DNA from: Diadophis punctatus similis
Taxonomy: Eukaryota; Chordata; Lepidosauria; Squamata; Dipsadidae
Direction: 5' to 3'
Length of the DNA stretch: 64,000 nucleotides
Assembly (NCBI GenBank): GCA_023053685.1
Contig: JALIGW010000040.1
Coordinates: 903,501-967,500 of the forward strand
This document shows, piece by piece, positions 1-11,864 of the stretch; the stretch's first letter is position 1; each line of letters begins with the position of its first letter. Position numbers and translations under genes: made by a program. Under the pieces are notes generated by a model. The model was given only the letters and a program-made list of their open reading frames with translations, was not told the DNA's origin and did not search any database.

Positions 1-1735
1 GCGGTGGGACAACGGGGACAGCAGAAACGGTGGCGGTGGGACAGCGGGGACAACGGAAACGGCGGCAGTGGGACAGCGGGGACAGCAGAAACGGCGGCGG
101 TGGGACAGCGAGGACAGCAGAAATGGCGGCGGTGGGACAGCGGGGACAACGGAAACGGCGGCGGTGGGACAGCGGGGACAGCAGAAATGGCGGCGGTGGG
201 ACAACGGGGACAACGGAAACGGCGGCGGTGGGACAGCGGTGACAGCAGAAACTGCAGCAGTGGGACAGCGGGGACAGCAGAAACGGCGGCAGTGGGACAG
301 CAGAAACGGCGGCGGTGGGACAGCGGAGACAGCAGAAATGGCGGCGGTGGGACAGCGGGGACAGCGGAAACGGCGGCAGTGGGACACTGGGGACAGCAGA
401 AACGGAGGCAGTGGGACAGCGGGGACAGCAGAAACGGCGGCGGTGGGACAGCGGGGACAGCAGAAACGGCGGCGGTGGGACAGCGGGGACAGCAGAAACG
501 GCGGCGGTGGGACAGCGGAGACAGCAGAAACGGCGGCGGTGGGACAGCGGAGGCAGCAGAAACGGCGGTGGGACAGCGGAAACGGCGGCAGTGGGACAGC
601 GGAGACAGCAGAAACGGCAGCGGTGGGACAGCGAGGACAGCAGAAACGGCGGCGGTGGGACAGCGGAGACAGCAGAAACGGCGGCGGTAGGACAGCGGAA
701 ACGGCGGCAGTGGGACAGCGGGGACAGCAGAAACGGCGGCGGTGGGACAGCGGGGACAGCTGAAATGGCGGCAGTGGGACAGCGGGGACAGCAGAAATGG
801 CGGCGGTGGGACAGCGCGGACAACGGAAACGGCGGCGGTGGGACAGCGGGGACAGCAGAAATGGCGGCGGTGGGACAACGGGGACAACGGAAACGGCGGC
901 GGTGGGACAGCGGTGACAGCAGAAACGGCGGCGGTGGGACAGCAGGGACAGCAGAAACGGCGGCGGTGGGACAGCGAGGACAGCAGAAACGGTGACGGTG
1001 GGACAGCGGGGACAGCAGAAACGGCGGCGGTGGGACAGCGGGGACAGCAGAAACGGCGTCGGTGGGACAGCGGAGACAGCAGAAACGGCGGCGGTGGGAC
1101 AGCGGGGACAGCAGAAACGGCATCGGTGGGACAGCGGAGACAGCAGAAACGGCGGCGGTGGGACAGCGGAGACAGCAGTAACGGCGGCTGTGGGACAGCG
1201 AGGATAGCAGAAACGGCGGCGGTGGGACAGCGGGGACAGCAGAAACGGCGGCGGTGGGACAGCGGGGACAGCAGAAACGGCGTCGGTGGGACAGCGGAGA
1301 CAGCAGAAACGGCGGCGGTGGGACAGCGGGGACAGCAGAAACGGCATCGGTGGGACAGCGGAGACAGCAGAAACGGCAGCTGTGGGACAGCGAGGATAGC
1401 AGAAACGGCGGCGGTGGGACAGCGGAGACAGCAGAAACGGCGGCGGTGGGACAGCGGGGACAGCAGAAACAGCGGCGGTGGGACAGCAGAAACGGCGGCG
1501 GTGGGACAGCGGAGACAGCAGAAACGGCGGCGGTGGGACAGCGGGGACAGCAGAAACGGCATCGGTGGGACAGCGGAGACAGCAGAAACGGCAGCTGTGG
1601 GACAGCGAGGATAGCAGAAACGGCGGCGGTGGGACAGCGGAGACAGCAGAAACGGCGGCGGTGGGACAGCGGGGACAGCAGAAACAGCGGCGGTGGGACA
1701 GCAGAAACGGCGGCGGTGGGACAGCGGAGACAGCA
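1..1735 (+). repeat. Higher-order block B, copy 1 (truncated at window start)
   Basis: The order of variant monomers here matches 27.5-29.0 kb (offset 27,517 at the left edge, 27,540 from about 0.7 kb) and 42.3-43.65 kb. Shared marks include ACTGCAGCAG near 251, the GGCATCGG monomers, and the GCGCGGACAAC monomer near 814. The 23-bp change of offset equals one short monomer. Near the right end this copy carries a local 215-bp duplication that the other two copies lack. Nothing other than minisatellite is present. Confidence 0.8.
1265..1693 (+). repeat. Local 215-bp tandem duplication inside block B copy 1
   Basis: The GGCATCGG mark at 1344 recurs at 1559 with the same neighbours on each side: a GGCAGCTGTGGG unit, a GAGGATAGCAG unit and a GAAACAGCGG unit. 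The period of 215 bp equals six 32-bp monomers plus one 23-bp monomer. The corresponding part of 28.8-29.0 kb has only one copy, because the offset to it falls from 27,540 to 27,325 across this interval. This is a recent local gain here or a loss there. Confidence 0.8.
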
Positions 1736-4700
1736 GAAATGGCGGCGGTGGGACAGCGGGGACAGCGGAAACAGCGGCAGTGGGACACTGGGGACAGCAG
1801 AAACGGAGGCAGTGGGACAGCAGGGACAGCAGAAACGGCGGCGGTGGGACAGCGGGGACAGCAGAAACGGCGGCGGTGGGACAGCGGGGACAGCAGAAAC
1901 GGCGGCGGTGGGACAGCGGAGACAGCAGAAACAGCGGCGGTAGGACAGCGGAAACGGCGGCGGTGGGACAGCGGAGGCAGCAGAAATGGCGGTGGGACAG
2001 CGGAAACGGCGGCAGTGGGACAGCGGAGACAGCAGAAACGGCAGCGGTGGGACAGCGGGGACAACGGAAACGGCGGCGGTGGGACAGCGGAGACAGCAGA
2101 AACGGCGGCGGTAGGACAGCGGAAACGGCGGCAGTGGGACAGCGGGGACAGCAGAAACGGCGGCGGTGGGACAGCGGGGACAGCTGAAATGGCGGCAGTG
2201 GGACAGCGGGGACAGCAGAAATGGCGGCGGTGGGACAGCGGGGACAACGGAAACGGCGGCGGTGGGACAGCGGGGACAGCAGAAATGGCGGCGGTGGGAC
2301 AACGGGGACAACGGAAACGGCGGCGGTGGGACAGCGGTGACAGCAGAAACGGCGGCGGTGGGACAGCAGGGACAGCAGAAACGGCGGCGGTGGGACAGCG
2401 AGGACAGCAGAAACGGTGACGGTGGGACAGCGGGGACAGCGGAAACGGCGGCGGTGGGACAGCGGAAACGGCGGCGGTGGGACAGCGGAGACAGCAGTTA
2501 CGGCGACTGTGGGACAGCGAGGACAGCAGAAACGGCGGCGGTGGGACAGCGGGGACAGCAGAAATGGCGGCGGTGGGACAGCGGAAACGGCGGCGGTGGG
2601 GCAGCAGGGACAGCAGATATGGCGGCGGTGGGACAGCAGAAACGGCAGCGGTGGGACAGTGGATACAGCAGAAACGGTGGCAGTTGGACAACGGAAATGG
2701 CGGCAGTGGGACAGCGGGGACAGCAGAAACGGCGGCGGTGGGACAGCGGGGACAGCGGAAACGGCGGCGGTGGGACAGCAGGGACAGCAGAAATGGCGGC
2801 GGTGGGACAGCGGGGACAGCAGAAACGGCGGCGGTGGGACAGCGGGGACAGCAGAAACGGCGGCGGTGGGACAGCGGGGACAGCAGAAACGGCGGCGGTG
2901 GGACAGCGGGGACAGCAGAAACGGCGGCAATGGGACAGCGGGGACAGCAGAAACTGCGGCCGTGAGACAGCGGAGACAGCAGAAACGGCGGCGGTAGGAC
3001 AGCGGAAACGGCGGCGGTGGGACAGCGGGGACAGCAGAAATGGCGGCGGTAGGACAGCGGGGACAGCGGAAACGGCGGCAGTGGGACAGCGGAGACAGTA
3101 GAAACGGCGGCGGTGGGACAGCGGAGACAGCAGAAATGGTGGCAGTGGGACAGCGGAAACGGCGGCGGTGGGACAGCGGGGACAGCAGAAATGGCGGTGG
3201 TGGGACAGCGGGGACAGTGGAAACGGCGGCAGTGGGACACCTGGGACAGCAGAAACGGCGGTGGTGGGACAGCAGGGACAGCAGAAACGGCGGCGGTGGG
3301 ACAGCGGGGACAGCAGAAACGGCGGCGGTGGGACAGCGGGGACAGCAGAAACGGCGGCGGTGGGACAGCGGGGACAGCAGAAACGGCGGCAATGGGACAG
3401 CGGGGACAGCAGAAACTGTGGCAGTGAGACAGCGGAGACAGCAGAAACGGCGGCGGTAGGACAGCGGAAACGGCGGCGGTGGGACAGCGGAGACAGCAGA
3501 AACGGCGGTGGGACAGCGGAAACGGCGGCGGTGGGACAGCGGAGACAGCAGAAACGGCGGCGGTGGGACAGCGAGGACAGCAGAAACGGCGGCGGTGGGA
3601 CAGCGGGGACAGCAGAAACGGCGGCGGTGGGACAGCAGAAACGGCGGCGGTGGGACAGCGGGGACAGCAGAAACAGCGGCGGTGGGACACCGGGACAGCA
3701 GAAACGGCAGCAGTGGGACAGCGTAGACAGCAGAAACGGCAGCGGTGGGACAGCAGAAACAGCGGTTGTGGGACAGCGGGGACAGCAGAAACGGCGGCGG
3801 TGGGACAGCGGGGACAAAGGAAACGGCGGCGGTGGGACAGCGGGGACAGCAGAAATGGCGGTGGTGGGACTGCGGGGACAGCGGAAACGGCGGCAGTGGG
3901 ACAGCGGAGACAGCAGGAACAGCGGCGGTGGGACAGGGGGGCAACAGAAACGGCAGCAGTGGGACAACAGAAACGGCGGCGGTGGGACAGCGGAGACAGC
4001 AGAAACGGTGGCAGTGGGACAGCAGAAACGGCAGCGGTTCAACAGCAGGGACAGGAGAAACGGCGGCAGTGGGACAGCGGGGACAGCAGAAATGGTGGCA
4101 GTTGGACAGAGGAAACGGCGGCGGTGGGACAGCGGGGACAGCAGAAATGGCGGCGGTGGGACAGCGGGGACAGCGGAAACGGCGGCAGTGGGACAGCGGG
4201 GACAGCAGAAACGGCAGCGGTGGGACAGCGGGGACAGCGGAAATGGCGGCAGTGGGATAGCGGGGACAGCGGAAACGGCGGCGGTGGGACAGCGGAGAAA
4301 GCAGAAACGGCGGCGGTGGGACAGCGGAAACGGCGGCGGTGGGACAGCGGAGACAGCAGAAACAGCAGCGGTGGGACAGCGGTGACAGCAGAAACGGCAG
4401 CAGTGGGACAGCAGAAACGGCGGCAGTGGGACAGCGGAGACCGCAGAAACGGCGGCGGTGGGACAGCGGAAACGGCGGTGGTGGGACAGCGGGGACAGCG
4501 GAAACGGCGGCGGTGGGAAAGTGGGGACAGCAGAAACGGCGGCGGTGGGACAGCGGGGACAGCAGAAACGGCGGCGGTGGGACAGCGGGGACAGCAGAAA
4601 CGGCGGCGGTGGGACAGCGGGGACAGCAGAAACGATGACGGTGGGACAGCAGAGACAGCAGAAACGGCACCGGTGGGACAGCGGGGAGAGCAGAAATGGC

Positions 4701-6518
4701 GGCGGTGGGACAGCGGGGACAGCAGAAACGGCGGCGGTGGGACAACGGGGACAGCAGAAACGGCGGCAGTGGGACAGCGGGGACAGCAGAAACAGCGGCA
4801 GTGGGACAGCGGAAACGGCGGCGGTGTGACAGCGGAGACAGCAGAAATGGCGGCGGTGGGACTGCAGAAACGGCGGCGGTGGGACAGCGGAGACAGCAGA
4901 AACGGCGGTGGGACAGCGGAAACGGCGGCGGTGGGACAGCGGAGACAGCAGAAACGTCGGCGGTGGGACAGCGGAAATCGCGGCGGTGGGACAGCGGGGA
5001 CAGCAGAAATGGCGGCGGTGGGACAGCGGGGACAGCGGAAACGGCGGCGGTGGGAAAGCGGGGACAGCAGAAACGGCGGCGGTGGGACAGCGGGGACAGC
5101 AGAAACGGCAGCAGTGGGACAGCGGAGACAGCAGAAACGGCGGCGGTGAGACAGCAGAAACGGCGGCGGTGGGACAGCGGAGACAGCAGAAATGGCGGCG
5201 GTGGGACAGCAGAAACGGCGGCGGTGGGACAGCGGAGAGAGCAGAAACGGCGGTGGGACAGCGGAAACGGTGGCGGTGGGACAGCGGGGACAGCAGAAAC
5301 GGCAGCGGTGGCACAGCGGAAACGGCGGCGGTGGCACAGCGGGGACAGCAGAAATGGCGGCGGTGGGACAGCGGGGACAGCGGAAACGGCCGCGGTGGGA
5401 AAGCGGGAACTGCAGAAACGGCGGCGGTGGGACAGCGGGGACAGCAGAAACGGCAGCACTGAGACAGCGGAGACAGCAGAAACGGCGGCGGTAGGACAGC
5501 GGAAATGGCGGCGGTGGGACAGCGGGGACAGCAGAAATGGCGGCGGTGGGACAGCTGAAACGGCGGCGGTGAGACAGCGGGGACAGCAGAAACGGCGGCG
5601 GTGGCACAGCGGAAACGGCGGCGGTGGGACAGCGGGGACAGCAGAAATGGCGGCGGTGGGACAGCGGGGACAGCGGAAACGGCGGCGGTGGGAAAGCAGG
5701 AACAGCGGAAACGGCGGCGGTGGGACAGCGGGGACAGCAGAAACAGCGGCGGTGGGACAGCGGAAACGGCGGCGGTGGGACAGCAGGGACAGCAGAAATG
5801 GCGGCGGTGGGACAGCGGGGACAGCGGAAACGGCGGCGGTGGGAAAGCGGGAACAGCAGAAACGGTGCCGGTGGGACAGCGGGGACAGCAGAAACGGCAG
5901 CAGTGAGACAGCGGAGACAGCAGAAACGGCGGCGGTAGGAGAGCGGAAACGGCGGCAGTGGGACAGCGGGGACAGCGGAAACGGCGGCGGTGGGACAGCG
6001 GGGACAGCGGAAATGGCGGCGGTGGGACAGCGGGGACAGCGGAAACGGCGGCAGTGGGACAGCGGGGATAGCAGAAATGGCGGCGGTGGGACAATGGGGA
6101 CAGCAGAAACGGTGGCGGTGGGACAGCGGGGACAACGGAAACGGCGGCAGTGGGACAGCGGGGACAGCAGAAACGGCGGCGGTGGGACAGCGGGGACAGC
6201 AGAAACGGCGGCGGTGGGACAGCGGGGACAGCAGAAATGGCGGCGGTGGGACAGCGGGGACAATGGAAACGGCGGCGGTGGGACAGCGGGGACAGCAGAA
6301 ATGGCGGCGGTGGGACAACGGGGACAACGGAAACAGTGGCGGTGGGACAGCGGTGACAGCAGAAACAGCAGCGGTGGGACAGCGGGGACAGCAGAAACGG
6401 CGGCAGTGGGACAGCAGAAACGGCGGCGGTGGGACAGCGGAGACAGCAGAAATGGCGGTGGTGGGACAGCGGGGACAGCGGAAACGGCGGCAGTGGGACA
6501 CCGGGGACAGCAGAAACG
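1736..6518 (+). repeat. Higher-order block A, copy 1
   Basis: Block A is recognised by private marks, each present once per copy: AGTTACGGCGACTG at about 2496, GGGACACCGGGACAGC (a 31-bp monomer) at about 3686, a run of six G at about 3935, GGTTCAACAG at 4036 and GGAAATCGCGG at about 4974. The copy also holds the GCAGATAT landmark at 2613. The same ordered series occurs 4,713 bp downstream, and again at about 29.0-34.0 kb and 43.65-49.07 kb. Compared with copy 2, this copy is nearly identical from about 1.8 kb to 6.5 kb. No unique sequence is embedded. Confidence 0.88.
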
Positions 6519-9500
6519 GAGGCAGTGGGACAGCAGGGACAGCAGAAACGGCGGCGGTGGGACAGCGGGGACAGCAGAAACGGCGGCGGTGGGACAGCGG
6601 GGACAGCAGAAACGGCGGCGGTGGGACAGCGGAGACAGCAGAAACAGCGGCGGTAGGACAGCGGAAACGGCGGCGGTGGGACAGCGGAGGCAGCAGAAAT
6701 GGCGGTGGGACAGCGGAAACGGCGGCAGTGGGACAGCGGAGACAGCAGAAACGGCAGCGGTGGGACAGCGGGGACAACGGAAACGGCGGCGGTGGGACAG
6801 CGGAGACAGCAGAAACGGCGGCGGTAGGACAGCGGAAACGGCGGCAGTGGGACAGCGGGGACAGCAGAAACGGCGGCGGTGGGACAGCGGGGACAGCTGA
6901 AATGGCGGCAGTGGGACAGCGGGGACAGCAGAAATGGCGGCGGTGGGACAGCGGGGACAACGGAAACGGCGGCGGTGGGACAGCGGGGACAGCAGAAATG
7001 GCGGCGGTGGGACAACGGGGACAACGGAAACGGCGGCGGTGGGACAGCGGTGACAGCAGAAACGGCGGCGGTGGGACAGCAGGGACAGCAGAAACGGCGG
7101 CGGTGGGACAGCGAGGACAGCAGAAACGGTGACGGTGGGACAGCGGGGACAGCGGAAACGGCGGCGGTGGGACAGCGGAAACGGCGGCGGTGGGACAGCG
7201 GAGACAGCAGTTACGGCGACTGTGGGACAGCGAGGACAGCAGAAACGGCGGCGGTGGGACAGCGGGGACAGCAGAAATGGCGGCGGTGGGACAGCGGAAA
7301 CGGCGGCGGTGGGGCAGCAGGGACAGCAGATATGGCGGCGGTGGGACAGCAGAAACGGCGGCGGTGGGACAGTGGATACAGCAGAAACGGTGGCAGTTGG
7401 ACAACGGAAATGGCGGCAGTGGGACAGCGGGGACAGCAGAAACGGCGGCGGTGGGACAGCGGGGACAGCGGAAACGGCGGCGGTGGGACAGCAGGGACAG
7501 CAGAAATGGCGGCGGTGGGACAGCGGGGACAGCAGAAACGGCGGCAGTGGGACAGCGGGGACAGCAGAAACGGCGGCGGTGGGACAGCGGGGACAGCAGA
7601 AACGGCGGCGGTGGGACAGCGGGGACAGCAGAAACGGCGGCAATGGGACAGCGGGGACAGCAGAAACTGCGGCCGTGAGACAGCGGAGACAGCAGAAACG
7701 GCGGCGGTAGGACAGCGGAAACGGCGGCGGTGGGACAGCGGGGACAGCAGAAATGGCGGCGGTAGGACAGCGGGGACAGCGGAAACGGCGGCAGTGGGAC
7801 AGCGGAGACAGTAGAAACGGCGGCGGTGGGACAGCGGAGACAGCAGAAATGGTGGCAGTGGGACAGCGGAAACGGCGGCGGTGGGACAGCGGGGACAGCA
7901 GAAATGGCGGTGGTGGGACAGCGGGGACAGTGGAAACGGCGGCAGTGGGACACCTGGGACAGCAGAAACGGCGGTGGTGGGACAGCAGGGACAGCAGAAA
8001 CGGCGGCGGTGGGACAGCGGGGACAGCAGAAACGGCGGCGGTGGGACAGCGGGGACAGCAGAAACGGCGGCGGTGGGACAGCGGGGACAGCAGAAACGGC
8101 GGCAATGGGACAGCGGGGACAGCAGAAACTGTGGCAGTGAGACAGCGGAGACAGCAGAAACGGCGGCGGTAGGACAGCGGAAACGGCGGCGGTGGGACAG
8201 CGGAGACAGCAGAAACGGCGGTGGGACAGCGGAAACGGCGGCGGTGGGACAGCGGAGACAGCAGAAACGGCGGCGGTGGGACAGCGAGGACAGCAGAAAC
8301 GGCGGCGGTGGGACAGCGGGGACAGCAGAAACGGCGGCGGTGGGACAGCAGAAACGGCGGCGGTGGGACAGCGGGGACAGCAGAAACAGCGGCGGTGGGA
8401 CACCGGGACAGCAGAAACGGCAGCAGTGGGACAGCGTAGACAGCAGAAACGGCAGCGGTGGGACAGCAGAAACAGCGGTTGTGGGACAGCGGGGACAGCA
8501 GAAACGGCGGCGGTGGGACAGCGGGGACAAAGGAAACGGCGGCGGTGGGACAGCGGGGACAGCAGAAATGGCGGTGGTGGGACTGCGGGGACAGCGGAAA
8601 CGGCGGCAGTGGGACAGCGGAGACAGCAGGAACAGCGGCGGTGGGACAGGGGGGCAACAGAAACGGCAGCAGTGGGACAACAGAAACGGCGGCGGTGGGA
8701 CAGCGGAGACAGCAGAAACGGTGGCAGTGGGACAGCAGAAACGGCAGCGGTTCAACAGCAGGGACAGGAGAAACGGCGGCAGTGGGACAGCGGGGACAGC
8801 AGAAATGGTGGCAGTTGGACAGAGGAAACGGCGGCGGTGGGACAGCGGGGACAGCAGAAATGGCGGCGGTGGGACAGCGGGGACAGCGGAAACGGCGGCA
8901 GTGGGACAGCGGGGACAGCAGAAACGGCGGCGGTGGGACAGCGGGGACAGCGGAAATGGCGGCAGTGGGATAGCGGGGACAGCGGAAACGGCGGCGGTGG
9001 GACAGCGGAGAAAGCAGAAACGGCGGCGGTGGGACAGCGGAAACGGCGGCGGTGGGACAGCGGAGACAGCAGAAACAGCAGCGGTGGGACAGCGGTGACA
9101 GCAGAAACGGCAGCAGTGGGACAGCAGAAACGGCGGCAGTGGGACAGCGGAGACCGCAGAAACGGCGGCGGTGGGACAGCGGAAACGGCGGTGGTGGGAC
9201 AGCGGGGACAGCGGAAACGGCGGCGGTGGGAAAGTGGGGACAGCAGAAACGGCGGCGGTGGGACAGCGGGGACAGCAGAAACGGCGGCGGTGGGACAGCG
9301 GGGACAGCAGAAACGGCGGCGGTGGGACAGCGGGGACAGCAGAAACGATGACGGTGGGACAGCAGAGACAGCAGAAACGGCACCGGTGGGACAGCGGGGA
9401 GAGCAGAAATGGCGGCGGTGGGACAGCGGGGACAGCAGAAACGGCGGCGGTGGGACAACGGGGACAGCAGAAACGGCGGCAGTGGGACAGCGGGGACAGC

Positions 9501-11380
9501 AGAAACAGCGGCAGTGGGACAGCGGAAACGGCGGCGGTGTGACAGCGGAGACAGCAGAAATGGCGGCGGTGGGACTGCAGAAACGGCGGCGGTGGGACAG
9601 CGGAGACAGCAGAAACGGCGGTGGGACAGCGGAAACGGCGGCGGTGGGACAGCGGAGACAGCAGAAACGTCGGCGGTGGGACAGCGGAAATCGCGGCGGT
9701 GGGACAGCGGGGACAGCAGAAATGGCGGCGGTGGGACAGCGGGGACAGCGGAAACGGCGGCGGTGGGAAAGCGGGGACAGCAGAAACGGCGGCGGTGGGA
9801 CAGCGGGGACAGCAGAAACGGCAGCAGTGGGACAGCGGAGACAGCAGAAACGGCGGCGGTGAGACAGCAGAAACGGCGGCGGTGGGACAGCGGAGACAGC
9901 AGAAATGGCGGCGGTGGGACAGCAGAAACGGCGGCGGTGGGACAGCGGAGAGAGCAGAAACGGCGGTGGGACAGCGGAAACGGTGGCGGTGGGACAGCGG
10001 GGACAGCAGAAACGGCAGCGGTGGCACAGCGGAAACGGCGGCGGTGGCACAGCGGGGACAGCAGAAATGGCGGCGGTGGGACAGCGGGGACAGCGGAAAC
10101 GGCCGCGGTGGGAAAGCGGGAACTGCAGAAACGGCGGCGGTGGGACAGCGGGGACAGCAGAAACGGCAGCACTGAGACAGCGGAGACAGCAGAAACGGCG
10201 GCGGTAGGACAGCGGAAATGGCGGCGGTGGGACAGCGGGGACAGCAGAAATGGCGGCGGTGGGACAGCTGAAACGGCGGCGGTGAGACAGCGGGGACAGC
10301 AGAAACGGCGGCGGTGGCACAGCGGAAACGGCGGCGGTGGGACAGCGGGGACAGCAGAAATGGCGGCGGTGGGACAGCGGGGACAGCGGAAACGGCGGCG
10401 GTGGGAAAGCAGGAACAGCGGAAACGGCGGCGGTGGGACAGCGGGGACAGCAGAAACAGCGGCGGTGGGACAGCGGAAACGGCGGCGGTGGGACAGCAGG
10501 GACAGCAGAAATGGCGGCGGTGGGACAGCGGGGACAGCGGAAACGGCGGCGGTGGGAAAGCGGGAACAGCAGAAACGGTGCCGGTGGGACAGCGGGGACA
10601 GCAGAAACGGCAGCAGTGAGACAGCGGAGACAGCAGAAACGGCGGCGGTAGGAGAGCGGAAACGGCGGCAGTGGGACAGCGGGGACAGCGGAAACGGCGG
10701 CGGTGGGACAGCGGGGACAGCGGAAATGGCGGCGGTGGGACAGCGGGGACAGCGGAAACGGCGGCAGTGGGACAGCGGGGATAGCAGAAATGGCGGCGGT
10801 GGGACAATGGGGACAGCAGAAACGGTGGCGGTGGGACAGCGGGGACAACGGAAACGGCGGCAGTGGGACAGCGGGGACAGCAGAAACGGCGGCGGTGGGA
10901 CAGCGGGGACAGCAGAAACGGCGGCGGTGGGACAGCGGGGACAGCAGAAATGGCGGCGGTGGGACAGCGGGGACAATGGAAACGGCGGCGGTGGGACAGC
11001 GGGGACAGCAGAAATGGCGGCGGTGGGACAACGGGGACAACGGAAACAGTGGCGGTGGGACAGCGGTGACAGCAGAAACAGCAGCGGTGGGACAGCGGGG
11101 ACAGCAGAAACGGCGGCAGTGGGACAGCAGAAACGGCGGCGGTGGGACAGCGGAGACAGCAGAAATGGCGGTGGTGGGACAGCGGGGACAGCGGAAACGG
11201 CGGCAGTGGGACACCGGGGACAGCAGAAACGGCGGCGGTGGGACAGCGGGGACAGCAGAAATGGCGGCGGTGGGACAGTGGGGACAGCAGAAACGGCGGC
11301 GGTGGGACAGCGGGGACAGCAGAAACGGCGGCGGTGGGACAGCAGGGACAGCAGAAACGGCGGCGGTGGGACAGCGGGGA
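6519..11380 (+). repeat. Higher-order block A, copy 2 (direct tandem of copy 1, period 4,713 bp)
   Basis: All private marks of block A recur exactly 4,713 bp after their places in copy 1: GCAGATAT 2613 to 7326, GTTCAAC 4037 to 8750, and the first TTA of AGTTACGG 2498 to 7211. The left join is a hybrid. Sequence up to about 6,518 (GGTGGTGGG then ACACCGGGG) is block A right-end type, matching about 11,134-11,231. Beyond it (GGAGGCAGTGGG then ACAGCAGGG) is the left-end type seen at about 1,790. The interval 6.41-11.49 kb also matches 29.02-34.10 kb at a constant offset of 22,612. Confidence 0.9.
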
Positions 11381-11864
11381 CAGCATAAACTGCGGCGGTG
11401 AGACAGCGGAGACAGCAGAAACGGCGGCTGTGGGACAGCGAGGATAGCAGAAACGGCGGTGGTGGGACAGCGGGGACAGCAGAAATGGCGGCGGTGGGAC
11501 AACGGGGACAACGGAAACGGCGGCGGTGGGACAGTGGTGACAGCAGAAACGGCGGCGGTGGGACAGCAGGGACAGCAGAAACGGCGGCGGTGGGACAGCG
11601 AGGACAGCAGAAATGGTGACGGTGGGACAGCGGGGACAGCAGAAACTGCGGCGGTGGGACAGCGGAAACGGCGGGGGTGGGACAGCGGAGACAGCAGAAA
11701 CGGCGGCTGTGGGATAGCGAGGATAGCAGAAACGGCGGGGGTGGGACAGCGGGGACAGCAGAAACGGCGTCGGTGGGACAGCGGAGACAGCAGAAACGGC
11801 GGCGGTGGGACAGCGGGGACAGCAGAAACGGCGTCGGTGGGACAGCGGAGACAGCAGAAACGGC
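11381..11864 (+). repeat. C-type junction segment
   Basis: It starts with the rare CAGCATAAACTGCGG monomer at 11,381, which also begins C-type blocks at 17,587, 33,993, 34,688, 36,751, 37,446, 49,074 and 56,200. After about 100 bp it diverges from those blocks (GAAATGGCGG where they have GAAATGGTGTCAG). It then follows the order seen around 18.55-19.0 kb, including the GGCGGGGGTGGG and GGGATAGCGAGG monomers. It is an intermediate, recombinant-looking stretch of the array. Confidence 0.65.
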
